Assembly (NCBI GenBank): GCA_045594645.1
Contig: JAZNYY010000043.1
Location: forward strand, 1 to 64,000
Direction of reading: 5' to 3'
Source of the DNA: Fimenecus sp045594645
Lineage (GTDB): Bacteria > Bacillota > Clostridia > Oscillospirales > Acutalibacteraceae
Length of the DNA: 64,000 bases
Below the pieces are notes generated by a model. It made no database searches. It was given only the letters and a program-made list of their open reading frames with translations, and had not been told where the DNA came from. This document shows positions 1 to 8,150 of the stretch, one piece after another (positions within the stretch are counted from its first letter, which is position 1; each line of letters starts with the position of its first letter). The position numbers and the translations under genes were made by a program.

Positions 1-850
1 TGGCCTCCGACTTTTCTGGATATGCTCCCCAAGTACGAATTACGACAACAATGATACCGATACCTATACCATAGATAATCTGCCCCCAAGGTGTCATAGG
101 TGATGTAACATAATCAGTTGCCATAAAGATTGCACCGATTAAAAGACTTCCTGAAAGAGTCCAAGCAAGAGAAGTTTCAAGGTTGAATTCTTCAACGCAA
201 AGTGTGAATAAAAATGCTGTGCCGATAAACGCTACGGGAATGTGCCAGCTTATTACCTTGCGAACAAGAAGATAAATACCACCGATAATAAGTGCCAACG
301 CACAGGTTTCACCGATAGCACCGCCACAATTACCGAGGAACAAATCAACAAGATTAAGTGTTGCGCCCTTATCTAACTCTACAAGAGGAGTAGCACCGGA
401 TACCGTATCCATTCCTTTGGGGAATACTGACGCTGTTACTGTGCTTGAAAAAGCAATAACCATAAACACGCGTGCTGTGATTGCGGGGTTCACAATATTT
501 TTGCCAAGCCCACCGAAAATGCATTTTACAATGATAATTGCAAATGCAGAGCCGATTGCTGCCTGCCAAAGCGGAACACTTGCAGGAAAATTAAGTGCCA
601 AAAGAAGACCAGTAACTACTGAACTTAAATTACTTACTGTCTGTTCTTTTTTGACAATAATATTAAAGAGAAGCTCAGAAACAACTGCTGTGATAACACA
701 GGTTGCAATTACAAACAATGCGTCTATGCCGAAAAGCACAATACCTGCAATTGTCGCGGGAAGAAGAGCAATAATCACATCAAGCATTATGCCCTGAGTT
801 GTCTTTTTACCGTGAATATGAGGAGAAACCGAAACATGAAGCTTTTCCAT
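1..850 (-). CDS. rnfD: Rnf electron transport complex subunit D (C-terminus outside window)
   Basis: Reading the minus strand from an ATG at 850 gives 283 codons open to the window edge, so the C-terminus is missing. The product is a very hydrophobic RnfD/NqrB-family membrane subunit. The flavin-attachment motif SGATPL is visible, with the expected FMN-bearing threonine at about residue 154. In the family this subunit carries covalent FMN inside the ion-translocating Rnf complex, which couples ferredoxin:NAD+ oxidoreduction to Na+ or H+ export. The start codon shares its A with the TAA stop of rnfC (TAATG), which indicates translational coupling. The remaining rnf genes would lie beyond the left edge. 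The identification is firm; the coupling ion is not shown by the sequence. Confidence 0.95.
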   Translation of the reverse strand, partial: MEKLHVSVSPHIHGKKTTQGIMLDVIIALLPATIAGIVLFGIDALFVIATCVITAVVSELLFNIIVKKEQTVSNLSSVVTGLLLALNFPASVPLWQAAIGSAFAIIIVKCIFGGLGKNIVNPAITARVFMVIAFSSTVTASVFPKGMDTVSGATPLVELDKGATLNLVDLFLGNCGGAIGETCALALIIGGIYLLVRKVISWHIPVAFIGTAFLFTLCVEEFNLETSLAWTLSGSLLIGAIFMATDYVTSPMTPWGQIIYGIGIGIIVVVIRTWGAYPEKSEA

Positions 851-2157
851 TATGCATTAGCCTCCTTTTCCTTGTGCTTCTTAAGAGCAATTTTTGCAAG
901 CTTGTTTGTCTGAACAAGAGGACGGTTTGCGGGGCATCCGAATGAACAGCATCCGCATTCCATACAAATTTCAACGCCTGCTTTTTTAACCATATCCATA
1001 TCGCCGATTTTATATCCCTTTGCAATAGCGGGAACATTAATACCGAACGGGCAATTGTTGATACAAGTACCGCAACGGATACAAGCCGTAGTTTTAGGAG
1101 TTTTTGTTTCTTTCTTATCAAAAGCAAGAATTGCGTTTGTCTGCTTAAGCACGGGAACCTCAAGATTGGGAACAGCAATACCCATCATAGGACCGCCGTA
1201 AACAACTTTTTCGGGGTCACACTTAAAGCCACCGCAGAATTCAAACACTTCACCAACTGCAGTACCCACGGGAACTATAACATTCTTGGGCTCTTTTACT
1301 GCACCGCCGTCAACTGTAATAGTTCTTTCAACGAGGGGCATACCTGTTTTAAGGTAAGCGCCTATGTAAGCCATTGTTGATGAGTTGCACACAATACAAC
1401 CCACATCTGCGGGGAGTTGACCAAGCTTAATCTGCTTGCCTGTTATATGGTAAACAAGAACCTTTTCGCCACCCTGCGGATAAGTTGCAGGAAGAACCTC
1501 AACCTTTACCTTGCTGTTCTTTGAAGCAATTTCATTCATTTTAGCAATCGCTTCAGGCTTATTCTTTTCAATACCGATAACAATTTTTGCAAAATTAAAA
1601 TATTTATCGAGAGTTTCAATGGCAAAGGCTATATCATCTGCCTTTTCAACCATTGTAAGAGAGTCACTTGTGATATAAGGCTCACACTCAGCACCGTTGA
1701 TAATAAGAGTATCAACCTCTTTATCGGTAGCTAGCTTTACATAGGTTGGGAAGCCTGCGCCGCCAACACCGACAATACCGCTTTTCTTTACAGCCGAGAT
1801 TAAATCTTCCTTGCTATTTACTTCGGGAGGTGTGATTGATGCATCAGGAGTCATTTCTCCGTCAGACTCAATTGTGATTGCAGGCGCTCTGCTTCCGTTT
1901 GAAAGAACAATATCTGCAATCTTTTTGACTGTTCCCGATACACTTGAATAAACGGGAGAAGAAACAAATCCGTTCTGTTCAGCTACTAAAGTTCCCACAT
2001 CCACATGGTCGCCAACTTTAACAACGGGAATGGCCTGCTTGCCGATATGCATAACTGTTGGTAAAGTAACTGATTTTACACCAGTCATTCTAACAGCTGA
2101 CATATTGGCTGTGTTTTTTCTGTGGGGTACATGAATACCGCGAATAGAAAAAGCCAT
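850..2157 (-). CDS. rnfC: Rnf electron transport complex subunit C
   Basis: This 435-residue RnfC is the soluble NADH-facing subunit of the Rnf complex. It has an N-terminal barrel-sandwich region, the glycine-rich GVGGAGFPTYVKL segment near residue 130 typical of the NADH/FMN-binding fold, and two C-terminal ferredoxin-like cluster motifs: CIRCGTCINNCP near residue 359 and CMECGCCSFGCP near residue 398. These should bind two [4Fe-4S] clusters. It is the first gene of the rnf operon, preceded by a consensus promoter at 2261-2289, and overlaps rnfD by one base. Its length is normal for the short Clostridial RnfC. The divergent gene on the other side begins a cation antiporter operon. Confidence 0.96.
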   Translation of the reverse strand: MAFSIRGIHVPHRKNTANMSAVRMTGVKSVTLPTVMHIGKQAIPVVKVGDHVDVGTLVAEQNGFVSSPVYSSVSGTVKKIADIVLSNGSRAPAITIESDGEMTPDASITPPEVNSKEDLISAVKKSGIVGVGGAGFPTYVKLATDKEVDTLIINGAECEPYITSDSLTMVEKADDIAFAIETLDKYFNFAKIVIGIEKNKPEAIAKMNEIASKNSKVKVEVLPATYPQGGEKVLVYHITGKQIKLGQLPADVGCIVCNSSTMAYIGAYLKTGMPLVERTITVDGGAVKEPKNVIVPVGTAVGEVFEFCGGFKCDPEKVVYGGPMMGIAVPNLEVPVLKQTNAILAFDKKETKTPKTTACIRCGTCINNCPFGINVPAIAKGYKIGDMDMVKKAGVEICMECGCCSFGCPANRPLVQTNKLAKIALKKHKEKEANA

Positions 2158-2260
2158 TTATATTGACCTACCTTTCTGAAATCCGTATTGGAACAGTTAA
2201 AATCCCTCCCCAACATTAAAGAGGACATAACACCGCACAATACATTCAATATCATTGTAT

Positions 2261-2289
2261 ATTATATATCCCCGCAAAAAATCTGTCAA
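2261..2289 (-). promoter_or_regulatory. Consensus sigma-A promoter of the rnf operon
   Basis: On the minus strand TTGACA (2289-2284) and TATAAT (2266-2261) are separated by exactly 17 bases, a perfect vegetative promoter. It leaves a leader of roughly 95 bases before rnfC. I see no recognisable riboswitch in that leader. Confidence 0.85.
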
Positions 2290-2363
2290 CATAACAGAAT
2301 TTAGGGTTTATAGTTAAATTTGTTAATAATTTAAAAAATGAGCACTTTTGACATTTTTTGCTG

Positions 2364-2392
2364 TTGACTTTGTTTTTTCAAAAGAGTATGAT
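2364..2392 (+). promoter_or_regulatory. Promoter of the Mrp-type antiporter operon
   Basis: TTGACT (2364-2369) and TATGAT (2387-2392) are spaced by 17 bases upstream of the first antiporter gene, which has AGGAGG at 2441-2446 and ATG at 2456. The 298-base gap between rnfC and this operon holds these two divergent promoters and nothing else I recognise. Confidence 0.75.
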
Positions 2393-2455
2393 AAAGTCGT
2401 TTTATTATATATTTAATTATACCTATAATATAGTTTTCTGAGGAGGTACGGTTTT

Positions 2456-2929
2456 ATGATTCTTTTGCTTTTCGTTTTGTGGCTCGTGCTCAACGGCAGA
2501 TTTACCGCTGACGCAGGTATGCTACAGATAGTTATTGTGGGAATTATAGTTTCCGGTCTCGCCTATTGGTTCGCACACAAGGCATTGGGATACACCCTCA
2601 AAGCAGAGCTTCGTATGCTCAAAAAAGCACCCATACTTATAGCCTATTTTTTCTTGCTTATTAAAGAAATTATCGTGGCTAATTTTCAGATGATTAAAAT
2701 TGTCACAAGTAAAAAAGCAGAAATTCATCCTGTAATGGTAAAAATCAAAATTCCTCTTAAAACAAATTTTGCGAGGGTACTGCTTGCAAACTCAATTACC
2801 CTCACTCCGGGAACAATCACCGCAGAGCTTGAGGGTGACGAATTCACAATTCACTGTGTTGACACTGCTTTTTCAGTTGGGTTAGAGAGTAGTTCGTTTG
2901 TGAAAATGCTTGAAAGGTTGGAGAAATAA
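2456..2929 (+). CDS. mrpE: Mrp-type Na+/H+ antiporter subunit E
   Basis: This 157-residue protein has two or three N-terminal membrane helices and a cytoplasmic C-terminal part with LANSITLTPGTIT, the signature of the MnhE/MrpE family. It belongs to the hetero-oligomeric Mrp cation/proton antiporter, which exchanges cytoplasmic Na+ for external protons. It opens a ten-gene operon with the order E-F-G-DUF4040-B-C and then four antiporter-like subunits. An AGGAGG nine bases upstream supports the start. Family assignment is secure. Whether this complex is a pure antiporter or a module of a larger redox enzyme cannot be read from this gene. Confidence 0.92.
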   Translation: MILLLFVLWLVLNGRFTADAGMLQIVIVGIIVSGLAYWFAHKALGYTLKAELRMLKKAPILIAYFFLLIKEIIVANFQMIKIVTSKKAEIHPVMVKIKIPLKTNFARVLLANSITLTPGTITAELEGDEFTIHCVDTAFSVGLESSSFVKMLERLEK

Positions 2930-2930
2930 T

Positions 2931-3227
2931 ATGATAGAACAGGCTTACTCATACTTATATATTGCAGTCTGCATCTGTCTTGGTATTGCAATTATTGCTA
3001 CTCTTGTCCGTTCAATCACCGCAAAAACAATCATCGGCAGATTTATAGGCATTAATATGCTCACCACAATTGTTTTGATTGTGATTTGTATTCTTACACT
3101 TTTCTTAAAAGAAGCGTATCTTCCCGATATTGCATTGATTTATGCACTTTTAAGCTGTATCGCGGTAATACTGCTAAGTAAAATTTATATTAATCTTTTC
3201 AAAAAGGACAAAGGAGGTAAAAAGTAA
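2931..3227 (+). CDS. mrpF: Mrp-type antiporter subunit F
   Basis: This 98-residue protein has three predicted membrane helices and the MrpF-like core LPDIALIYALLSC. I place the start at the ATG at 2931, one base after the mrpE stop and preceded by GGTTGGAG, rather than at an upstream in-frame ATG at 2910 that would overlap mrpE and add a non-homologous tail. In the family MrpF is a small integral subunit at the interface of the peripheral and antiporter modules. It overlaps mrpG by one base (TAATG). Confidence 0.9.
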   Translation: MIEQAYSYLYIAVCICLGIAIIATLVRSITAKTIIGRFIGINMLTTIVLIVICILTLFLKEAYLPDIALIYALLSCIAVILLSKIYINLFKKDKGGKK

Positions 3228-3574
3228 TGCTTGAATGGTTCCGTTTCGGGCTTGTGGCAGTGCTTTTTGCCGCAGGACTGATTGTTCTTTTCATCTCGAT
3301 TTTCGGCACATTCCGTTTTGATTATTCTCTTAACCGTATGCACTCGTCGGCAATGTGTGACACACTTGTGCTTATGCTTTTTGTTACGGCTTGCGTAATT
3401 GCATCGGGAATAAATGTTGTATCGGCAAAATTCATTTTAATTTTACTTGTTATGTGGTGCACAAGTCCCGTGGTGTCTCATGTGTTTGTTAAAACCAAAT
3501 ATCTTACTGACGCAAATCTTTGCAAGCATTGTGAGCTTCACGAACAAGAAATTAAAAAGGAGGAAGAAAAATAA
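3227..3574 (+). CDS. mrpG: Mrp-type antiporter subunit G
   Basis: This 115-residue protein has three predicted membrane helices and the MrpG/MnhG features F-R-F-x-Y...R-M-H near residues 29-40. It is a small structural subunit of the Mrp antiporter. Its start shares a base with the mrpF stop, and its own stop overlaps the next ATG in the same way. Such TAATG junctions recur along this operon and imply coupled translation of equal amounts of subunits. The C-terminal tail is short, charged and lysine/glutamate-rich. Confidence 0.9.
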   Translation: MLEWFRFGLVAVLFAAGLIVLFISIFGTFRFDYSLNRMHSSAMCDTLVLMLFVTACVIASGINVVSAKFILILLVMWCTSPVVSHVFVKTKYLTDANLCKHCELHEQEIKKEEEK

Positions 3575-3885
3575 TGGAAGATATTATTACTGTATTCCGA
3601 GTTCTTCTTCTCATTTCACTTATAATCTGTGCAATTGCTACTGCTCTTTCAAAAAGAGTTATGACTGCGGTTATTGTTTTCACATCTTACAGTATTGTAA
3701 TGGCAGTTGTTTGGCTTTTGCTTCGTTCACCCGACCTTGCAATTACAGAGGCGGCAGTTGGTGCGGGTGTTAACGGCGTGCTTTTCTTTCTTACACTTCG
3801 CAAGCTTCATCTTATCGACAAGGATTTTAAGGACGATGAAGCTGCAAAGAAATCTGCGGAGGTGAATGAAAATGAAGAAAACTAA
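3574..3885 (+). CDS. DUF4040 subunit (MbhD / MrpA C-terminal-like)
   Basis: This 103-residue protein has three membrane helices and the motif RSPDLAITEAAVGAG, which marks the DUF4040 domain. In canonical Mrp systems this domain is part of the C-terminal extension of MrpA; in archaeal Mbh/Mrp-like complexes it is a separate subunit, MbhD. Here it is a free-standing gene, so the organisation is of the Mbh-like split type. The last bases overlap the start region of the next gene. A conserved acidic residue (E in TEAAVGAG) lies in the membrane and is expected to take part in ion movement. Confidence 0.88.
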   Translation: MEDIITVFRVLLLISLIICAIATALSKRVMTAVIVFTSYSIVMAVVWLLLRSPDLAITEAAVGAGVNGVLFFLTLRKLHLIDKDFKDDEAAKKSAEVNENEEN

Positions 3886-4792
3886 ATTCACCGAAAATTT
3901 CAAGCAGTGGTATGAAGGAAATTTAAGCTTTGACGAAAAGCTTTCACAGGCTATTGAAAAAATCCCCGTTGAGCACACTCCCGACGAGCCTCATCACATA
4001 AGAAAGAAAATCCGCACAGTCCAAAAGCTTGAAAATGAAGAAATTAAGGTTTCAAAAGCAGGCTACAGATTTTTCTCTGTAATTTTCTGCATTGTTATTT
4101 TTGCTGTTCTTGTGGGAACAGTTGCGTTTTTGCCCGGCTTTGCTGATGAAAATGCACCTACTGCAAACGAGGTTTACGAGCATTATGTTGGCGAGGGCAG
4201 AGACCAGACGGGCGCAGTAAACACAGTTGCAGGTATGATTCTTGACTACCGTGCATTTGATACCCTTGGCGAGTCATTTGTTCTCTTTACCGCTACCTGT
4301 GCGGTGCTTCTGCTTCTTGAAAAGGCAAAAAATGCACCAATCAAGAAAAAAGAAACCTTTACCTTCACAAATGACCCCATAATTTGTCTTGTTGTAAAAA
4401 TAATTGTACCGATTATCATTGTTTTCGGTATTTATGTACTCTTTAACGGTCACCTCTCCCCCGGCGGCGGTTTCTCGGGCGGTGCAATTCTCGGCACAGG
4501 CTTTATTCTTTTTGCAATGGCATTCGGCGAGGATGTTGCGGCAAGAGTGATTTCTGCAAAGGCAGTTAAGATTATTACAATCTGCGCACTTTCATTCTAT
4601 TGCCTTTCAAAAAGCTATTCATTCTTTACGGGCAACGAATTCAACGGAATTCATTCGATTATAGGTCCCGGCACACCCGGTGACTTTCTTTCGGGCGGGC
4701 TTATTCTGCCACTCAATTTAGCTGTTGGTCTTGTTGTTTGTTGTACAATGTACAGCTTCTATATGATTTTCAAAAGGGGGCGCCTTGATTGA
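3872..4792 (+). CDS. MbhE-MnhB fusion subunit of Mrp-type antiporter
   Basis: This 306-residue protein has a charged N-terminal part (about residues 1-65), a helix at about 70-90, an MbhE-like segment with TGAVNTVAGMILDYRAFDTLGE (about 112-133), and a C-terminal MnhB domain whose signature NGHLSPGGGFSGG lies near residue 195. It therefore joins two subunits that are separate in many Mrp and Mbh operons. I prefer the ATG at 3872 over the one at 3866 because GGAGG at 3858-3862 then sits nine bases upstream. It overlaps the DUF4040 gene by 14 bases and the next gene by four. Confidence 0.87.
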   Translation: MKKTKFTENFKQWYEGNLSFDEKLSQAIEKIPVEHTPDEPHHIRKKIRTVQKLENEEIKVSKAGYRFFSVIFCIVIFAVLVGTVAFLPGFADENAPTANEVYEHYVGEGRDQTGAVNTVAGMILDYRAFDTLGESFVLFTATCAVLLLLEKAKNAPIKKKETFTFTNDPIICLVVKIIVPIIIVFGIYVLFNGHLSPGGGFSGGAILGTGFILFAMAFGEDVAARVISAKAVKIITICALSFYCLSKSYSFFTGNEFNGIHSIIGPGTPGDFLSGGLILPLNLAVGLVVCCTMYSFYMIFKRGRLD

Positions 4793-5166
4793 ATTTTCTG
4801 ATTAACTATGAAGAAGTAACTTCAATGGTCCTCTTCGCAATCGGCTTCACAATGCTTGTTTTCTCAAAAAACATAATGAAGAAAATTCTCGGTCTTAACA
4901 TTATGGACACGGGCGTTTATCTCTTTTTGGCGTCAATGGGCTACATTGAAAACAAGCTTACCCCCATTGTGCCCTCAACGGGTGAAGTCAATGCGCTTGA
5001 CTATATCAACCCAATCCCTGCCGGTCTTGTTCTTACGGGAATTGTTGTGTCAGTCAGTTTTTCGGCGCTTATGCTTGCCCTCACCGTGCGTCTTTACAAA
5101 AAATACCGCACATTAAATCTTGATGAGATTTACGAAAAGTGCAGTAAGGAGGATGAGGACGAATAA
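4789..5166 (+). CDS. mrpC: Mrp-type antiporter subunit C (NuoK-like), TTG start
   Basis: This 125-residue protein has three helices and is homologous to NuoK of complex I and MrpC/MnhC. The visible family pattern is LGLNIMDTGVYLFLASMGY followed by GLVLTGIVVSVSFSALMLALTVRLY. The start is a TTG at 4789 whose last two bases lie in the TGA stop of the preceding gene, with a G-rich Shine-Dalgarno (AGGGGG) about eight bases upstream. No ATG is better placed. It overlaps the next gene by one base. Confidence 0.9.
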   Translation: MNFLINYEEVTSMVLFAIGFTMLVFSKNIMKKILGLNIMDTGVYLFLASMGYIENKLTPIVPSTGEVNALDYINPIPAGLVLTGIVVSVSFSALMLALTVRLYKKYRTLNLDEIYEKCSKEDEDE

Positions 5167-6674
5167 TGGAATTTATTAAGAATTTTCCTTTTATTACAAT
5201 CGTTTTATCCTTATTCTGCGCGGTTATCTGCTATGCTTTTAAAGATAAAAAAGCCCGTTTTGTTTCATATTTTCTGCTGACCTCATCAGGAGTTATGTCA
5301 TTAAGCGTTCTTTTCTATAACCTTTTCTCTGAAACTGGTTATTTCGCTTACAGAATGGGGCATTACGACGCACCAATCGGCAACGAAATCTCAGCAGGTC
5401 TTTTAGAGCCATTCTTCGCCCTTTTGTTTGAGGTTGTTATGTTGCTCTCGATTACAGGCGGATACAACAGAATGCAAAAAGATATTGAAGAAACAAAGCA
5501 AAGATTTTTCTATATTATGGTGAACCTTACTCACGCGGCTTTGATGTCACTTTGCTATACAAACGACATTTACACCGCCTATGTTTTCATTGAGATTTGC
5601 ACAATTGCATCTTGTGCACTTCTTATGTCAAGCAAAAGAGACCGTTCACTTGTTGCGGCTACACGCTACACAATCTTCAGTCTTATCGGCTCAAGCCTTG
5701 TGCTTATAGGCATTGTGCTTGTTTACTCTGTAACGGGGCACCTTTTGTTTCCGCAGATTTTTGAAACTATTCAGACACTCTGGGCAACAGGACAGTACAC
5801 AGCCCCACTTACAATTGCACTTGGTCTTGTAATTTCAGGACTTGCAATTAAAAGCGGTATGTTCCCGTTCCATTGGTGGATGCCCGACACCTACGGCACC
5901 GCAACGCCCTCGGCATCAGGTATTCTTTCGGGTGTTGTTTCAAAGGGATACATCTTCTTGCTTCTTAAAATGATTTACCGTGTTATCGGCGTTGAGGTTT
6001 ATATGGAATCGGGAATTAACAACATTCTCTTTGTATTCGGCATATGCGGAATGATTGTAGGCTCTGTTTCGGCAATCAGAACCTCAAACATCACCTTTAT
6101 GACCGCCTATTCCTCTGCCGCTCAAATCGGTTACATTTATATGGGAATCGGCCTTGGTACAAAAGAAGCACTTTTAGCCTCACTTTTCCAGATTGTTGCC
6201 CACGCCCTTACAAAGCCAATGCTTTTCCTCGCGGTTGGCGGACTTTCAGACACAGTTGGCGGTAAACAGGATTTCGACTCGCTTCGTTCCTCTGCCCACT
6301 ACAACAAGCCCGCAGGCATTGCTTTTGCGGCGGGTGCACTCTCAATGGTTGGTATTCCCATATTTGCAGGCTTTGTGCCAAAGCTTCTTTACTCAATTTC
6401 AGCCTTTGGGCACAGCGGGAAAACCTATGTAGTGCTCATAGCACTTGCATTAAGCACAATTCTTAATGTTATCTATTTCTTGCGTACGCTTATAAACATT
6501 TACAGCCCCGCAATTGTAACACTTGAGCGCAAAAGGGTTGAAATTAAAGCAATTAAAGGCTTCTCGGTTGTTGTAATTGTTATGGCAGTTATAAATATTT
6601 TAGCAGGACTTCGTTCACAACCGTTTATTTCTCTTTTTGAAAAAGGAATAGACATTTTTATGAACATACACTAA
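5166..6674 (+). CDS. Antiporter-like subunit 1 (NuoN/MrpD family)
   Basis: This 502-residue polytopic protein is of the proton-translocating NuoL/M/N type. The central broken-helix region reads IKSGMFPFHWWMPDTYGTATPSASG, with the family lysine and the HWW-P motif. The conserved glutamate in the fifth helix is in YVFIEICT. It is the first of four consecutive antiporter-like subunits. In Mrp complexes normally only MrpA and MrpD carry this fold, so which position this copy takes is uncertain. AGGAGG upstream and a one-base overlap with mrpC support the start. Confidence 0.9.
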   Translation: MEFIKNFPFITIVLSLFCAVICYAFKDKKARFVSYFLLTSSGVMSLSVLFYNLFSETGYFAYRMGHYDAPIGNEISAGLLEPFFALLFEVVMLLSITGGYNRMQKDIEETKQRFFYIMVNLTHAALMSLCYTNDIYTAYVFIEICTIASCALLMSSKRDRSLVAATRYTIFSLIGSSLVLIGIVLVYSVTGHLLFPQIFETIQTLWATGQYTAPLTIALGLVISGLAIKSGMFPFHWWMPDTYGTATPSASGILSGVVSKGYIFLLLKMIYRVIGVEVYMESGINNILFVFGICGMIVGSVSAIRTSNITFMTAYSSAAQIGYIYMGIGLGTKEALLASLFQIVAHALTKPMLFLAVGGLSDTVGGKQDFDSLRSSAHYNKPAGIAFAAGALSMVGIPIFAGFVPKLLYSISAFGHSGKTYVVLIALALSTILNVIYFLRTLINIYSPAIVTLERKRVEIKAIKGFSVVVIVMAVINILAGLRSQPFISLFEKGIDIFMNIH

Positions 6675-6689
6675 GGGAGGTAAAAGAAT

Positions 6690-8138
6690 ATGTTTTCTAT
6701 GATTTTTACAATTACATTTCCGTTGATTTGCGGACTTCTTATGCCTCTTTTAAAGAAGCTTGATAACCGCAAGGTTAAAATGGCAGTTACAATTTCTTTG
6801 CAGGCAATCACAACACTTTTTGGTTTGATTACAGTTTTCGGCGATAATGCATCAACAAAAAGCTTTGTTTTTACCGGTAATCTTACGCTTGGCTTTACCG
6901 CTGATTTAGTTGCAAAAACATTTTGTGCAATCGTAACTGTTGCGTGGCTTCTTGTAACAATTTACGCCACGGTGTATATGAAGCACGAAAAAAGCGAGGA
7001 AAGATTTTTCCTTTTCTCGTTCTTGACAGAGAGTGCAATGCTCGGTGCGTCATTCTCAAACAGTCTTGTTTCAATGTATGTATTCTATGAGCTTGTAACA
7101 TTATTCTCAATGCCCTTGGTGCTTCATTCACTTTCAAGGGAGTCTGTTTCTGCGGCTAAAAAATACCTTTATTATTCAATCGCGGGTGCATTTATGGCAC
7201 TTTTCGGCATTTTTGTAATAGGAACAAGTGCGGATACACTCGGTTTTGTAGCAGGCGGTACATTCACAAATGTTACTCCCCTTGTGCTTGTGGCGGTATT
7301 CGTAATGTGCTTGGGATTTGGTGCAAAGGCAGGTCTTTTTCCGCTTCACGGTTGGTTGCCAACGGCTCACCCCGTTGCCCCCGCGCCAGCGAGTGCTCTG
7401 CTTTCAGGTATCATTGCAAAAGCGGGTGTGCTTGCGGTTATCCGCACAGTATTTTTCACAGTCGGTGCTGACAATATTGCGGGCACTTGGGTGCAAACCT
7501 CTTTACTTGTTCTTGCGCTTCTTACAGTTCTTATGGGCTCAATGATGGCTTATCGCGAAAAGGTATTCAAAAAGCGTCTTGCCTATTCAACGGTCAGTCA
7601 GATTTCTTATGTATTCTGCGGTCTTTTTCTCTTTAACGAAGCAGGTGTAGACGGTGCATTATGGCAGATTGTGTTCCACGCGGTTGTTAAAGTGGGCTTG
7701 TTCCTTTGCGCAGGTGCAGTAATATTCCTTTACGGCAAAACAAAAATTGAAGAGCTTAACGGTATCGGCAAAAAAATGCCCGTTACCTTTGCGTGCTTTA
7801 CAATCCTCTCACTTTCACTTATCGGAATTCCTCCAACGGGCGGATTTTTCAGCAAGTGGGAGCTTGCTACCGCTTCACTTGAAACGGCAGGAATTGGCGC
7901 ACTCACATGGATTATTCCCGTAATTCTTCTCGTTTCGGCTCTTCTTACTGCAGGATATCTTCTTGACATCTCAATACGAGCTTTCTTCAAAAATGAAGAA
8001 AACGAGGTAAAAGCCGTTAAAGAGCCCAAGCCTATGTGTGCAGTAATCATTGTACTTACACTCATTTCTTTGCTCGGCGGTGTGTTCTCGGCACAGACCG
8101 AAGCTATTATTTCAACTATTGTTTCTTCACTTTTTTAG
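6690..8138 (+). CDS. Antiporter-like subunit 2 (NuoM/MrpD family)
   Basis: This 482-residue membrane protein has about 14 helices and the complete antiporter-core motifs: YVFYELVTLFSMPLV (helix 5 glutamate) and FGAKAGLFPLHGWLPTAHPVAPAPASA (helix 7 lysine and the broken helix). It follows subunit 1 after 15 bases with GGGAGG as ribosome binding site. Its core is much closer to subunits 3 and 4 than to subunit 1, which suggests duplication inside the operon. Family assignment is secure; the exact Mrp letter is not. Confidence 0.9.
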   Translation: MFSMIFTITFPLICGLLMPLLKKLDNRKVKMAVTISLQAITTLFGLITVFGDNASTKSFVFTGNLTLGFTADLVAKTFCAIVTVAWLLVTIYATVYMKHEKSEERFFLFSFLTESAMLGASFSNSLVSMYVFYELVTLFSMPLVLHSLSRESVSAAKKYLYYSIAGAFMALFGIFVIGTSADTLGFVAGGTFTNVTPLVLVAVFVMCLGFGAKAGLFPLHGWLPTAHPVAPAPASALLSGIIAKAGVLAVIRTVFFTVGADNIAGTWVQTSLLVLALLTVLMGSMMAYREKVFKKRLAYSTVSQISYVFCGLFLFNEAGVDGALWQIVFHAVVKVGLFLCAGAVIFLYGKTKIEELNGIGKKMPVTFACFTILSLSLIGIPPTGGFFSKWELATASLETAGIGALTWIIPVILLVSALLTAGYLLDISIRAFFKNEENEVKAVKEPKPMCAVIIVLTLISLLGGVFSAQTEAIISTIVSSLF

Positions 8139-8150
8139 AGGTAGTTTGAT

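Noticed and set aside
2158..2260. A riboswitch in the rnfC leader
   Set aside because: The leader is about 95 bases, shows no terminator hairpin before the gene and no conserved core that I recognise.
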